A DNA stretch of 64,000 bases from Treponema sp. (GCA_017464425.1 JAFUDX010000025.1:221753-285752), one strand, 5' to 3'. Shown: positions 24,382 to 32,789, counted from the stretch's first letter. Notes: a model not told the origin generated them from the sequence alone. Numbers and translations are program-made.

Positions 24382-25047
24382 ATGCGCTATACGCAAATGC
24401 TCCGCAATCTCTTCGTTGTTCGGAAGTTTTTCCTGAGCTTGATCGAGATATTTGAACGCATCATCCATGAGACCGAGTTTGAGATAAATCCAGCCCACGC
24501 TGTCCATACAGGCGGCTGAATCAGGGTGCTTGCTCAACGCTTTTTTGCAGTAAGAAAGAGCCTTCGTTAAATCGCGGTTCTCGCATGCCAAGACATAGCC
24601 CATGCCGTTGAGCGCGGTGGCATTTTCCGGCTCAATCTCAATCGCCTTTTTGTAAAAATCAAGGGAACGCTCCACATCGTCCTGCTTCCATGCGACATAC
24701 GCAAGCGAAGAATACACCGATGCCAGGCGATAATTTGACTCAAGCAGTTTGTTTAATTCAAATTCCGCCAGTTTTTTGCGCCCGCTGTTTGCATAAATGA
24801 CGGCGAGCACATAGCGGCACTGCAAAACGCGGTCAAGTTCCGCACCGCCTGTAACCACCTGCTCCAAATACAAAAGCGCATCATCGTAGCGTTCCAACTT
24901 CGCGTAGCAAAGCCCCAGATAATACGCAAGATTCATGTTGTCGATTTGCTCAGCGGAATCTTCCGGCAAAGAAAGGAAAAACGCAAGGGCAGCCGAATAA
25001 TCGCCCTTGTGATACAGAGAAATACCATTTTGAAGAATATCAGCCAT
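24373..25047 (-). CDS. TPR-repeat protein
   Basis: A 224-residue soluble protein made almost wholly of tetratricopeptide repeats, about five units, for example YHKGDYSAALAFFLSLP, YDDALLYLEQVVTGGAELDRVLQCRYVLAVIYANSGR, DDVERSLDFYKKAIEIEPENATALNGMGYVLA and DLTKALSYCKKALSKHPDSAACMDSVGWIYLKLG. No signal peptide is visible. TPR proteins act as binding scaffolds; no specific partner can be named. It lies 22 bases after surE and 17 before the TPR-NHL-VWA gene. A GGGGGG run serves as ribosome-binding site. Confidence 0.87.
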   Translation of the reverse strand: MADILQNGISLYHKGDYSAALAFFLSLPEDSAEQIDNMNLAYYLGLCYAKLERYDDALLYLEQVVTGGAELDRVLQCRYVLAVIYANSGRKKLAEFELNKLLESNYRLASVYSSLAYVAWKQDDVERSLDFYKKAIEIEPENATALNGMGYVLACENRDLTKALSYCKKALSKHPDSAACMDSVGWIYLKLGLMDDAFKYLDQAQEKLPNNEEIAEHLRIAHEN

Positions 25048-25069
25048 ATGCCCCCCCGCTCATAACTGA

Positions 25070-25834
25070 TTAAAACGTAAAATTTGCACCGCCGTTCATT
25101 TTTTTGAGCACTGGCTCTGCGTAAATCAGAGAGACTGCGATTTTGCCGCTTCTGGCAATGTTATAGTCGCAATCACTTTCACCAGTAACTGAAATTTTAT
25201 CAGTCGTGCAAAAACCTGTCAATTCAGGTTCTTCGCCCTCAAACTCCACCCTGTCGCCATAATCACGAACGCACCCTGAAGCAAAAACGGCCTCTGTATA
25301 TGTATCGGCCGATGTGGCGTTGAGACTTACAAAAACTTCCCCCGTACAGAGAGAAATGAGCGCATCAAGGTTTTTTGCCGTAAAATCCGCAAGCGGCTTG
25401 AAGTTGTAGCCGTTGCGCGCATAATCAAAGAATTCCGACTCAAGGCTTACGGCGATTCCTGGCACTCCCATAAGAACGGCCTGACGGGCAGCCGCACAAG
25501 TACCAGAATAGATGACATCAGTTCCCATGTTTGGTCCCGCATTGATTCCAGAAACAACCGCATCAAACCTACAGCCAAAAAGCGGCGAAGTGAGCGCGGA
25601 AATCACGCAGTCAGCAGGCATTCCTGAGCAAGAATAGACACCATCGCCATGTCTGTGGTATGAGACACGCCGATCCATCGTAATTTTGCTTGAGACTGCG
25701 GAACGATTTGAGTCAGGGGCAAGGATGTAAACATCACACACCGTTTTGAGCGATTCGACGAGCACCCGTAAGCCTTCCCCGTCAATTCCATCGTCATTCG
25801 TGACAAGAATTTTTTTACGAAGCAAATCAGACAA
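25070..25834 (-). CDS. surE: 5'/3'-nucleotidase SurE
   Basis: A 254-residue SurE phosphatase that removes phosphate from nucleoside monophosphates and short polyphosphates. The metal-binding N-D-D-G motif is near the start (ILVTNDDGIDGEGL), followed by APDSNRSAVSSKIT and VVSGINAGPNMGTDVIYSGTCAAARQAVLMGVPGIAVSL, the conserved core. Translation appears to begin at TTG 25834, which has a GGGAG site 6 bases upstream and overlaps the end of the galactokinase-like gene by 8 bases. Function is confidently assigned from the motifs. Confidence 0.93.
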   Translation of the reverse strand: MSDLLRKKILVTNDDGIDGEGLRVLVESLKTVCDVYILAPDSNRSAVSSKITMDRRVSYHRHGDGVYSCSGMPADCVISALTSPLFGCRFDAVVSGINAGPNMGTDVIYSGTCAAARQAVLMGVPGIAVSLESEFFDYARNGYNFKPLADFTAKNLDALISLCTGEVFVSLNATSADTYTEAVFASGCVRDYGDRVEFEGEEPELTGFCTTDKISVTGESDCDYNIARSGKIAVSLIYAEPVLKKMNGGANFTF

Positions 25835-27002
25835 TGTGAACTCCCTGAGCAGGCTCTACCACATAGCTTGATGTTTTGAAGCCGAAAATTTTGGTGAATT
25901 CGGAAAGCTTTTTGTTGAATTCTTTGACATCTTTATCATCAAGAATGGCATACAGGCAGCGACCGAATCCCTTTCCCGTGATTCTGCCACAATTGAACGG
26001 ATTACGCGAATCATCGTTATTCGGATTGATTTCTGCAAGCCGCTTTAAAATCCAATCGATTTCCGGGCAGGAAATTTCGTATTCACCACGCATATTCTCG
26101 TGGCTGTGGTTGACGGCGCGCGCAAAAGAGCCGAACGCATGCTTTTCAAGACCGTCCCACGCGTCAAGAACGAACTGATGCTCCATGATGATGCTGTGCA
26201 GTTTTTTATGAATCATCTCAGGCGCGATAGAAAGGACGAGATTGACTTCGTGCGGGTTTTCTTCGTATCGCCAGCCGCCACGCACATAGGATTTGCGGTC
26301 TTTGAGCTCACCGATGAGAAGCGCATATTCTGCCTCGCGAATAATATCTTCGTTCCAAATGCTGACACGCGGGACCTTTGCGTCGACAAGGATAATCCGT
26401 TTTTCTGGATAATCGAATGGAAGAAGCACATGGGATTTTGCGGCATGATCCGTAAGCACCAGCGATTTTTCGTCTGAATGGATTGCAGTAAGAATGTCAG
26501 CGATGTAATTGGTAGAATTGAGAAATTTTATGTTCCCCCGCGAGATTACCTGCAGAATCTGTGACTCATCGCACTTAAAATTGTGGATTTCGCGAATTGC
26601 ATACGCCGCCCCGACTTTGATGGCGGTGTTTATGCCAAAGCCTGCGGAGGGAAGGATTTCGGAATAGATGGTAAAATTAAGGCCTTTGACATCATACCCA
26701 CCCGAAGTGAAGCCATAAATCATCGCCTTGATGGAATTTGCCCATCGGTCTTCCTTGCGGAGCTTCATTGATGCCATTGAAATCTTTTTGCGGTCTTTAA
26801 GCTGCGGGAAATAAAAATGAAAGACACCCTCACTGTTGAAAGAGACTGCGACATACACGGGGAGATTGACTCCCATAGAAAGCGTTTTGTCGCGGAAAAA
26901 CCAAGAATGTTCCCCAATCAAATGAAACCGACCCGGCGTGCATACGACAACGCTTGGGTTCTCACCATACTCAGACTTATGAATATCTTTTACAAGATCC
27001 AT
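25827..27002 (-). CDS. Galactokinase-like GHMP kinase with altered active site
   Basis: A 391-residue GHMP-superfamily protein related to galactokinase. The sugar-binding signature is GRFHLIGEHSWFFRD (24-38): Glu31 and His32 are kept but the Asp of G-E-H-T-D-Y is lost. The phosphate loop is LPSAGFGINTAIKVG (117-131) instead of P-x-G-x-G-L-S-S-S, and the C-G-I-M-D-Q stretch reads N-Y-I-A-D-I-L. Motif 3, GKGFGRCLYAIL, is recognisable. It therefore probably does not phosphorylate galactose; a different sugar or a regulatory role is likely. The start is ATG 27002, after a GTGGGGGA site. First gene of the surE-sbcD unit. Confidence 0.78.
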   Translation of the reverse strand: MDLVKDIHKSEYGENPSVVVCTPGRFHLIGEHSWFFRDKTLSMGVNLPVYVAVSFNSEGVFHFYFPQLKDRKKISMASMKLRKEDRWANSIKAMIYGFTSGGYDVKGLNFTIYSEILPSAGFGINTAIKVGAAYAIREIHNFKCDESQILQVISRGNIKFLNSTNYIADILTAIHSDEKSLVLTDHAAKSHVLLPFDYPEKRIILVDAKVPRVSIWNEDIIREAEYALLIGELKDRKSYVRGGWRYEENPHEVNLVLSIAPEMIHKKLHSIIMEHQFVLDAWDGLEKHAFGSFARAVNHSHENMRGEYEISCPEIDWILKRLAEINPNNDDSRNPFNCGRITGKGFGRCLYAILDDKDVKEFNKKLSEFTKIFGFKTSSYVVEPAQGVHIV

Positions 27003-27030
27003 AGTATCCCCCACCGAACATTTTTTATAA

Positions 27031-27059
27031 TTGCTTTTTTAAATGCAACTTTATAGAAT
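27031..27059 (+). promoter_or_regulatory. Promoter of lnt, leaderless type
   Basis: TTGCTT (27031-27036), 17-bp spacer, TAGAAT (27054-27059). The ATG at 27069 follows 9 bases later with no Shine-Dalgarno sequence, giving at most a 2-3 base leader. Confidence 0.5.
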
Positions 27060-27068
27060 AATAACATA

Positions 27069-28904
27069 ATGCTTCAGTTTTTACAAATTTTTTGTACGCT
27101 GCTTTCCTCTTTTTTAATCGCACTTGCCATTCCCAACGAATTTTTGCATTTCGGCTCGCCGCTTATCGGGCTTTTTTCGCTGTTTCCGTTTTATATCGCG
27201 CTCTCGCGCTCTCAATCGCTCAAAGAATCATTCATTCTCTGCTTCGTTCACGGATTTTTTACCCATCTTTTTTCAAGTTTCTGGCTCGGCAATTTCGCGG
27301 GCTTTGCGATTTTTACGCTCGGAGCAAGCGACTTCGGCACGGCGTTTTTTGAGGGATTTTTTGCGCTCGGCTTTTACTTTCCCGTTCTTTTTGAATCAAA
27401 ATACGAGCCTCTTTCACACCGTTCTGGAAAGAATCATTTTTCCGTTCCGTTTAAGATTTTTTGGTTCGCCTCAGTCTACACCGTCTGGGAGTACTGCAAG
27501 TCAACGGGATTTTTAGCCTATCCGTGGGGAACCATCTCCATGACCGCATACAAGTGGAACACGCTCACGCAGATTGCCGACATCACGGGCGTGTACGGAA
27601 TCACATTTTTATTCGCTTCGTTTTCTGCCGTCTTGGGCGAAGGCACGCTCTTGCTTTCAGAAATTTCAAATTCGGATTCTGGAAAATCACTTTTCTCTTC
27701 ATACACAAAAGCATGCCTTGCCATTCTCGTTTTAGTTTTCCTTTCTGTGTTTTACGGAATCGACCGACTTTCACAAGAACGCTATCCCACTAAAATCATG
27801 AACACGATTTTAGTCCAGCAGAACAGAAATCCCAACCGCCGCGAAGAAGAAGCAAATATTCTTGCAGCCCAAAAAATCACACAAGAAAAAATCGATGAAA
27901 TCACACAAGATGACGAAAAACTTGATTTAATCGTCTGGAGCGAGGCAGTCCTTTCAAAAAGATTTCCCGCAGCCGAAACTTACTACAATTATTTTCCCGA
28001 CGAAAACCCGCTCATCAAATTCATCAAAAAAAATCATACGCCTTTCGTAATCGGAGGTCCTGTCGTTTTCAATGACGAAAACCACGAATACGGAAACTCA
28101 GCCCTTCTCTTCGACAAAAACGGCAAATTTCATGGCTCGTACACAAAAATGCACTTAGTTCCGTTCGCCGAGCTTATTCCGCTCAGGCAATACGAGCGCG
28201 TGCGAAAAATCATAAAAAGCATGGTCGGGTTTTCTTACGGCTGGACTCCGGGTAAAAAGCCCGTCCTGTTTGAGATTCCGCTTGAGTCTAAAATTGAGCC
28301 AGAAAAGCCGTTCGACATCATCTCAATCCTTCCAGAAAAAGACAAAAAAAAGAAGGACGAGCCGGTAAAATCAGTTCTTATTTCAACGCCCATCTGCTTC
28401 GACGACTCGGCGCACGAAGTCTGCCACGCACTCTACAACGCAGGAAGCGAAGTGTTTGTGAACATCACGAATGATTCTTGGTCAAAAACCGAATCCGCCG
28501 AAATCCAGCACTTTGTCGTGGCTCACTACCGCTCAATCGAATACCGCACCACCACAATCAGAAGCGCAAACGCGGGCTACACCTGCGTAATCGACCCCAC
28601 AGGCAAAATCCTTGCCGATTTGCCGCTTTTTGAGGAAGGTGCGCTTTCATACCATGTTCCGATTTACGAGCGAAAACTGACGGTGTATGCCCGATACGGC
28701 GACTGGCTTCCCTACACGCTCATTCTTCTTGTTTTCACATACATTTTCTTCGCTGTGCTCCAAAAGCAAAAAGAAGAGATTTCGCTCAAATCAATTCCGA
28801 CCACGCTCTTACCGCATACAATCGAATGGTACGAACTTTTGGAGCGCGTTATGGCTCGTTACGAAGAAGACTTTGCTATTGACTGGAACCGCTGGAATAT
28901 GTAA
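27069..28904 (+). CDS. lnt: Apolipoprotein N-acyltransferase
   Basis: A 611-residue inner-membrane enzyme adding the third acyl chain to lipoproteins. Six or more spans lie in residues 1-235, then the nitrilase-like periplasmic domain. The catalytic triad is intact: Glu292 (VWSEAV), Lys360 (YTKMHLVPFAE) and Cys443 (STPICFDDSAHE). It is about 100 residues longer than E. coli Lnt: a charged insertion of about 30 residues (405-434, ESKIEPEKPF...KDKKKKDEP) lies between Lys and Cys, and a C-terminal cytoplasmic tail follows the last span (about 560-580). It fits with the lipoproteins and Lol transporter encoded elsewhere in the window. Confidence 0.93.
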   Translation: MLQFLQIFCTLLSSFLIALAIPNEFLHFGSPLIGLFSLFPFYIALSRSQSLKESFILCFVHGFFTHLFSSFWLGNFAGFAIFTLGASDFGTAFFEGFFALGFYFPVLFESKYEPLSHRSGKNHFSVPFKIFWFASVYTVWEYCKSTGFLAYPWGTISMTAYKWNTLTQIADITGVYGITFLFASFSAVLGEGTLLLSEISNSDSGKSLFSSYTKACLAILVLVFLSVFYGIDRLSQERYPTKIMNTILVQQNRNPNRREEEANILAAQKITQEKIDEITQDDEKLDLIVWSEAVLSKRFPAAETYYNYFPDENPLIKFIKKNHTPFVIGGPVVFNDENHEYGNSALLFDKNGKFHGSYTKMHLVPFAELIPLRQYERVRKIIKSMVGFSYGWTPGKKPVLFEIPLESKIEPEKPFDIISILPEKDKKKKDEPVKSVLISTPICFDDSAHEVCHALYNAGSEVFVNITNDSWSKTESAEIQHFVVAHYRSIEYRTTTIRSANAGYTCVIDPTGKILADLPLFEEGALSYHVPIYERKLTVYARYGDWLPYTLILLVFTYIFFAVLQKQKEEISLKSIPTTLLPHTIEWYELLERVMARYEEDFAIDWNRWNM

Positions 28905-28906
28905 AA

Positions 28907-28939
28907 TTGTAAACATATTTTTATAAAAGAGGTTTACAA
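28907..28939. promoter_or_regulatory. BirA-type biotin operator upstream of bioY
   Basis: TTGTAAAC (28907-28914), 17-bp spacer, GTTTACAA (28932-28939), a perfect inverted repeat extended to AATTGTAAAC/GTTTACAATT. This equals the known BirA operator (TTGTAAAC-N17-GTTTACAA). It begins 3 bases after the lnt stop and ends 5 bases before the bioY ATG, overlapping the AGAGG ribosome-binding site. Confidence 0.9.
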
Positions 28940-28944
28940 TTAAA

Positions 28945-29523
28945 ATGAACACAAAGAAAGCCGTATTTACAGCCCTTTTCGCTGCCCTTATCTGTATCGG
29001 CTGCGTTATAGCCATACCGCTTCCGGGCGGAGTGCCGATTACCGTGCAGAACCTGTTCGCCATTCTTGCGGGCGGCATTTTAGGCTCGTTTTACGGCGGG
29101 GCTGCTGTCCTCATCTGGATGATTTTAGGAGCGGTGGGCATCCCCGTCTTTGCAAACGCGCATGGTGGGCTTGCGATTATTTTGGGACCGACCGGCGGCT
29201 ATATGTGGGGCTACGCGCTCGGCTCGCTCTTTTTGGGTCTTACTTTGGGAAAGCCAAAACTCACCGAAAACAAAAAGGATGTACGCTTTATCCTAAAAAT
29301 CGCGCTCCTTGCCCTTGTCGCATACGCGCTTGTCTATGTGCCTGGCATTCCGTGGTTTATGCATGTGATGGCAGGCAAAGGAAAGCCGCAGACCTTCCAG
29401 AGCGCGTTAAAGCTCACATTCATTCCGTTCATTCCGGGTGACTTGATTAAGTGGGTCATCACCATTCCCCTCACCGCCACCCTCCGCCCAATCGCCGCGA
29501 GATATTTGGAAAATGAGGAATAA
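28945..29523 (+). CDS. bioY: Biotin transporter substrate-binding subunit BioY
   Basis: A 192-residue membrane S-component for biotin. Around six hydrophobic segments are visible, with the BioY signatures IPLPGGVPITVQNLFAILAGGILGSFYGG near residue 28, GPTGGYMWGYALGS near 80, and the late FIPGDLIKWVITIPL. It captures biotin and works with the ATPase and T-component encoded next, forming an ECF importer (BioYMN). Control by biotin is indicated by the perfect BirA operator directly upstream, which implies a BirA with a DNA-binding domain elsewhere in the genome. Confidence 0.96.
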   Translation: MNTKKAVFTALFAALICIGCVIAIPLPGGVPITVQNLFAILAGGILGSFYGGAAVLIWMILGAVGIPVFANAHGGLAIILGPTGGYMWGYALGSLFLGLTLGKPKLTENKKDVRFILKIALLALVAYALVYVPGIPWFMHVMAGKGKPQTFQSALKLTFIPFIPGDLIKWVITIPLTATLRPIAARYLENEE

Positions 29524-29524
29524 A

Positions 29525-29616
29525 AATTCCTCACAGAGCATAAGAGCACACAGAGCATTTTTCTTACAAGCTATTTAAAACCTCTGTGAACTCTGTGCCC
29601 TCTGTGAGAAATTTAA
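29525..29616. repeat. CACAGAG/CTCTGTG inverted repeat, copy A
   Basis: Left arm AATTCCTCACAGAG...CACACAGAG and right arm CTCTGTGAACTCTGTG...TCTGTGAGAAATTT are inverted copies around an AT-rich loop of about 27 bases. It lies between bioY and ecfA; the right arm creates a false upstream extension of the ecfA reading frame. Copies B and C are at 38026-38110 and 61297-61448. Confidence 0.8.
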
Positions 29617-29621
29617 AAACT

Positions 29622-30338
29622 ATGGAACTTGCTGTAAAACTTGAACACATATCGAAACGCTTCTCTTCTACATCATTTTTGCTCAGCGACATTTCGTTTG
29701 AAATCGAAAAAGGCTCGCTTACGATTGTGGGGGGCGCGAACGGGAGCGGGAAGAGCGTCCTCATGATGCTGATTTCAGGACTGATGAAGCCGTCCGAAGG
29801 GAAACTTACGGTTTCATCAAAGCCAGGCCTTGTCTTTCAGGAAGCGTCCACGCAGATTTTGGGCGACACGCCACGCGAAGATGTCGCCGTTGGACCGAAA
29901 AACCTCAAATTCAGCAAAAAAGGAATTCCTGAAATTGTGGAAAATTCCCTAAAAAGCGTGCGGCTCCTCGAAAAAGCAGACTTACCCGCGGAATATCTTT
30001 CGGGCGGAGAAAAGCGGCGGCTTGCGGTGGCTTCGATTCTTGCGATGAAGCGCGACATCATCATCTTTGACGAGCCGTACGCAAACCTCGATTATCCCGC
30101 CGTCTGCGATGTGAACAATCTTTTGCAGCAGCTAAAATCAGAAGGCAAAACGGTGATTCTGCTCACGCACGAGCTGGAAAAATGCCTCGCCCTCGCCGAC
30201 CATTTTCTGATTCTGCAAAAAGGAAAACTCGTCTTTGACGGCTCGGTCGAAGAAGCCATAAAACTTCCGCTAGAAAACTGGGGAATCAGAAACCCGCTCG
30301 TTTCGTACGGAAGCGTAAAAGATTTAATTTGGAGATAA
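29622..30338 (+). CDS. bioM: ECF biotin transporter ATPase (BioM/EcfA-like)
   Basis: A 238-residue ABC ATPase of the energy-coupling factor type. Walker A is GGANGSGKS, Q-loop region GLVFQEASTQILGDT, signature LSGGEKRRLAVASI, Walker B IIIFDEPYANLDYP, and the His switch LTHELEK. It pairs with the T-component encoded next, whose gene starts 1 base after its stop. The start is taken as ATG 29622; an in-frame upstream ATG at 29586 would add twelve residues encoded by repeat DNA. Only one ATPase gene is present, as in BioMNY systems, rather than an EcfA1-A2 pair. Confidence 0.92.
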   Translation: MELAVKLEHISKRFSSTSFLLSDISFEIEKGSLTIVGGANGSGKSVLMMLISGLMKPSEGKLTVSSKPGLVFQEASTQILGDTPREDVAVGPKNLKFSKKGIPEIVENSLKSVRLLEKADLPAEYLSGGEKRRLAVASILAMKRDIIIFDEPYANLDYPAVCDVNNLLQQLKSEGKTVILLTHELEKCLALADHFLILQKGKLVFDGSVEEAIKLPLENWGIRNPLVSYGSVKDLIWR

Positions 30339-31025
30339 ATGGAAAACGCAACCTTCTTTCATTACAAAACAGAAATCACTTTTCTCCACAAAATTCCTGC
30401 GTGGCTCAAGATTCTGCTCATCATCTCGCTTGCTATCATCGCGTTTTATCTTCCCGTAAGAATCTGCCTTATCGCCTACCCGATTTTGATTCTCTTCTCC
30501 GCGATTTTTTTGAAATTCAGTCCAACCGAAATTTTTTCCGACCAGAAGCCAACGCTTGCCTATATTTTTTTGCTCTATATCGCGACAATTCTTTTAAATC
30601 TGACAAATCACTTATCGCACCTCAACTATCCAGTAGCTTCATGGAGCGAAGTGTACGAAAACATTTCAAAAATTTTCATTCCGAATCTCACTTATCTGCC
30701 ATTGCTCGCCCATCTCGCGCTCTCACTTGAAATCACATCGATTTTTTACCGCACGACGAGTCACGGGCAATTTAAAGACGGATTTTCCACAATAGAAATG
30801 TTCGTCACGCGAAAAGACACCGCCCCGCTCTCAGACACGCTTGCGCTCGCCCTCTCGTTTATCCCGCGCATCTCGACCTTTTGGGCACGGCTCAACCGCG
30901 CGTGGCGCAGTCGAAGTGGCACGGACTCGCTATTCAAAGCATTCGCCCTTTTTCCGAAACTTTTCCATGTCGCGATGAGAGAAGGATACGAAAAATCACT
31001 TGCAATTCAGAATCGAAGTTTGTAG
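30339..31025 (+). CDS. bioN: ECF transporter T component (BioN/EcfT-like)
   Basis: A 228-residue integral membrane protein with about four to five hydrophobic spans (residues 22-45, 45-65, 70-88, 115-135) and the cytoplasmic coupling helix with Ala/Trp-Arg-Ser-Arg motifs, FWARLNRAWRSRSG, near residue 185-198. T components join the S component (BioY) to the ATPase. Gene order BioY-ATPase-T with nearly no spacing supports a dedicated biotin importer. Confidence 0.9.
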   Translation: MENATFFHYKTEITFLHKIPAWLKILLIISLAIIAFYLPVRICLIAYPILILFSAIFLKFSPTEIFSDQKPTLAYIFLLYIATILLNLTNHLSHLNYPVASWSEVYENISKIFIPNLTYLPLLAHLALSLEITSIFYRTTSHGQFKDGFSTIEMFVTRKDTAPLSDTLALALSFIPRISTFWARLNRAWRSRSGTDSLFKAFALFPKLFHVAMREGYEKSLAIQNRSL

Positions 31026-31050
31026 AATTCCAAGCGAGAGGAATGCAAGT

Positions 31051-31542
31051 ATGAGATGCCCCTATTGCGGAAGCCTTGATGACAAAGTGCTTGAATCAAG
31101 AACAATGGCAAACGGTGAGTCAATCCGCCGCCGACGAGAATGTGTGAGCTGCGGCATGCGATTCACGAGCTATGAGCGGATCGAAGAAAAACCGTTCATG
31201 GTCATAAAGCGTGACGGTCGCCGCCAGCCGTTTGACCGTTCCAAAATCGAAAAAGGAATTGAGCGCGCGCTTGAAAAACGCCCCGTCTCTTCAAGCACAA
31301 AAGAAAACATCATAAACGACATCGAAGACTCGGCATTCATGAAAGGAAAGTCATCCAGAGAAATCTCCACCGCCGATTTGGGCGAAATCATCTTGGAGCG
31401 ACTTCATGAAGTCGATAAGGTTGCATACATCAGATTCGCCTCAGTCTACCGAAATTTTGAGAACTTGGACGAATTTATCAGCGAAGTCAAAAAACTAAAG
31501 AAATCAAAAACAGCGGAAAATTCAAAAACCGAAAAAAAATAA
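31051..31542 (+). CDS. nrdR: Transcriptional repressor NrdR
   Basis: A 163-residue regulator of ribonucleotide reductase genes. The N-terminal zinc ribbon MRCPYCGSLDDKVLESR with the second pair in RRRECVSCGMRFTSYERIE gives four Cys ligands; the ATP-cone follows (VIKRDGRRQPFDRSKIEKGIERALEKR). Start ATG 31051 has a GAGAGGAA site. No ribonucleotide reductase gene or NrdR box pair is seen in this window, so it acts on distant genes. It follows the biotin importer by 25 bases and may share its transcript. Confidence 0.96.
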   Translation: MRCPYCGSLDDKVLESRTMANGESIRRRRECVSCGMRFTSYERIEEKPFMVIKRDGRRQPFDRSKIEKGIERALEKRPVSSSTKENIINDIEDSAFMKGKSSREISTADLGEIILERLHEVDKVAYIRFASVYRNFENLDEFISEVKKLKKSKTAENSKTEKK

Positions 31543-31581
31543 TTTTTTCAAAGAAATTCCCCGTTTTTCGGCTCTGCTCCC

Positions 31582-31610
31582 TTGACACGAAAGAGCAATA
31601 TCTATATCAT
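31582..31610 (+). promoter_or_regulatory. Sigma-70 promoter of the CAT tRNA gene
   Basis: TTGACA (31582-31587), 17-bp spacer, TATCAT (31605-31610), with the tRNA starting 13 bases later. Confidence 0.8.
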
Positions 31611-31623
31611 AGAATAATCACAT

Positions 31624-31696
31624 GGGGGCATAGTCCAGCTGGTAGAACACCGGACTCATATTCCGTATGTCATAGGTTCAAGTCCTATTGCCCCTA
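31624..31696 (+). tRNA. tRNA with anticodon CAT (elongator Met most likely)
   Basis: A 73-nt cloverleaf: acceptor GGGGGCA/TGCCCCT (G1-U72 wobble), D arm GTCC/GAAC, anticodon stem-loop CCGGA-CTCATAT-TCCGT with CAT, T arm ATAGG-TTCAAGT-CCTAT, discriminator A. The 3' CCA is not encoded. It lacks the three G-C anticodon pairs and C1-A72 mismatch of initiator tRNA. Elongator tRNA-Met is most likely; tRNA-Ile with lysidine-modified CAT is the alternative. Confidence 0.9.
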
Positions 31697-31705
31697 TCGC
31701 ATAAG

Positions 31706-31739
31706 AACTCCAGGAATTTACTTTCTGGAGTTTTTTTTT
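31706..31739 (+). terminator. Intrinsic terminator after the CAT tRNA
   Basis: AACTCCAG (31706-31713) pairs with CTGGAGTT (31725-31732) and runs into nine Ts. Confidence 0.92.
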
Positions 31740-31744
31740 AAGTG

Positions 31745-31772
31745 TAGAGATTTCACAAAAACATTCCGATAA
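31745..31772 (+). promoter_or_regulatory. Possible sigma-28 (FliA) promoter
   Basis: TAGA (31745-31748), 16-bp spacer, TCCGATAA (31765-31772), close to the FliA pattern TAAA-N15-GCCGATAA. About 30 bases lie between the predicted start site and the TTG at 31809, with AAGGAG between. The 16-bp spacer and G in the -35 weaken it. Confidence 0.35.
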
Positions 31773-31808
31773 TAAAACCGAATATCTTTAAAAATTAAGG
31801 AGAAGCAG

Positions 31809-32789
31809 TTGAAACGCATTCTTTTTTCATTTATAGCAGCATTTTCACTTTTGTCACCGCTCGCTTTTTCGCAGAATATAAGCGAAAAGCAAGCCGATTA
31901 CTCAAAGGCACAAGTCTCTATCAGATTTTACGACCGCACGATGTATTATCCTGGCAGCAAAGAGGATAATCCCATCTATGTTGATGTCGCAATCACAAAC
32001 AAAGGAACGGACACGCTCAGATTCAAGCTTGCTGACGACCGTATGTTCTCGCTTGATTTTTATGCGTTCACCATCAAGAACACAACGTTGCCAGTCACAA
32101 AAGACTTGACCATCAAGCGTTCTACAAACCAGACCGTCTACTTCCGCGAGCTTGCGATTGAGCCGGGCGAAACATATTCTTTCGTTGAGAATGTAAAGGA
32201 CTATATCCAGATTGACGAGCCATCAATCTACTACCTCGAAATGCGATTCTATCCAGAATTGTACAAATCAAAAGTGGTCGAAGTTGCATCAAACCGCCTG
32301 AGCCTTGACATTCGCCCCGCGCCATCTGCATCTTCTTCAAGCGTGCTTCCTGTCGAAAACAAAACGACCGCGCTTTTAAAACCAGAGGCAATTTCACCGG
32401 ACAAAGTAATCGAACAGACAATCACGGCACGGCAGAAATCATTGTGGGATCAGTACTTCCTGTACATGGACATTGAGCAGATGATGGTACGCAACAGCGA
32501 AGTCAACCGCAGATACAAAAATGCGGCCGCAAACGAACGAAACCGCATGCTCCAGTCTTACAAGGCCGATTTAATGCAGAACAGAATCGACTACGACATC
32601 GTAAGCATTCCAGAGAAATTTGAGATTGAGAACACTTCATACTCTCAGACGGACGGCACTGTTTCTGTCCTCGAATGGTTCAAATATCCTAATTTCAGCC
32701 AGAAAAAACGCTACATCTACAAAGTCCGCCAGCGCGATGGAATCTGGCAGATTTACGATTATTCGGTCACCAATTTGGGTACGGAGTAA
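31809..32789 (+). CDS. Exported protein of unknown function, conserved-looking
   Basis: A 326-residue exported protein (signal peptide about 1-21, LSPLAFSQN). The first domain (about 30-160) looks like an immunoglobulin-type beta-sandwich for binding or assembly: YPGSKEDNPIYVDVAITNKGTDTLRFKLAD, FAFTIKNTT, ELAIEPGETYSFVENVKDYIQI. The second half has helical then beta character. I do not recognise a named family; it resembles proteins kept in treponemes. Translation starts at TTG 31809, 6 bases after AAGGAG. It precedes the receiver-like gene by 3 bases and may be under sigma-28 control. Confidence 0.75.
   Translation: MKRILFSFIAAFSLLSPLAFSQNISEKQADYSKAQVSIRFYDRTMYYPGSKEDNPIYVDVAITNKGTDTLRFKLADDRMFSLDFYAFTIKNTTLPVTKDLTIKRSTNQTVYFRELAIEPGETYSFVENVKDYIQIDEPSIYYLEMRFYPELYKSKVVEVASNRLSLDIRPAPSASSSSVLPVENKTTALLKPEAISPDKVIEQTITARQKSLWDQYFLYMDIEQMMVRNSEVNRRYKNAAANERNRMLQSYKADLMQNRIDYDIVSIPEKFEIENTSYSQTDGTVSVLEWFKYPNFSQKKRYIYKVRQRDGIWQIYDYSVTNLGTE

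Noticed and set aside
31624..31696. CAT tRNA as initiator tRNA-fMet
   Set aside because: No C1-A72 mismatch and no three consecutive G-C pairs in the anticodon stem.
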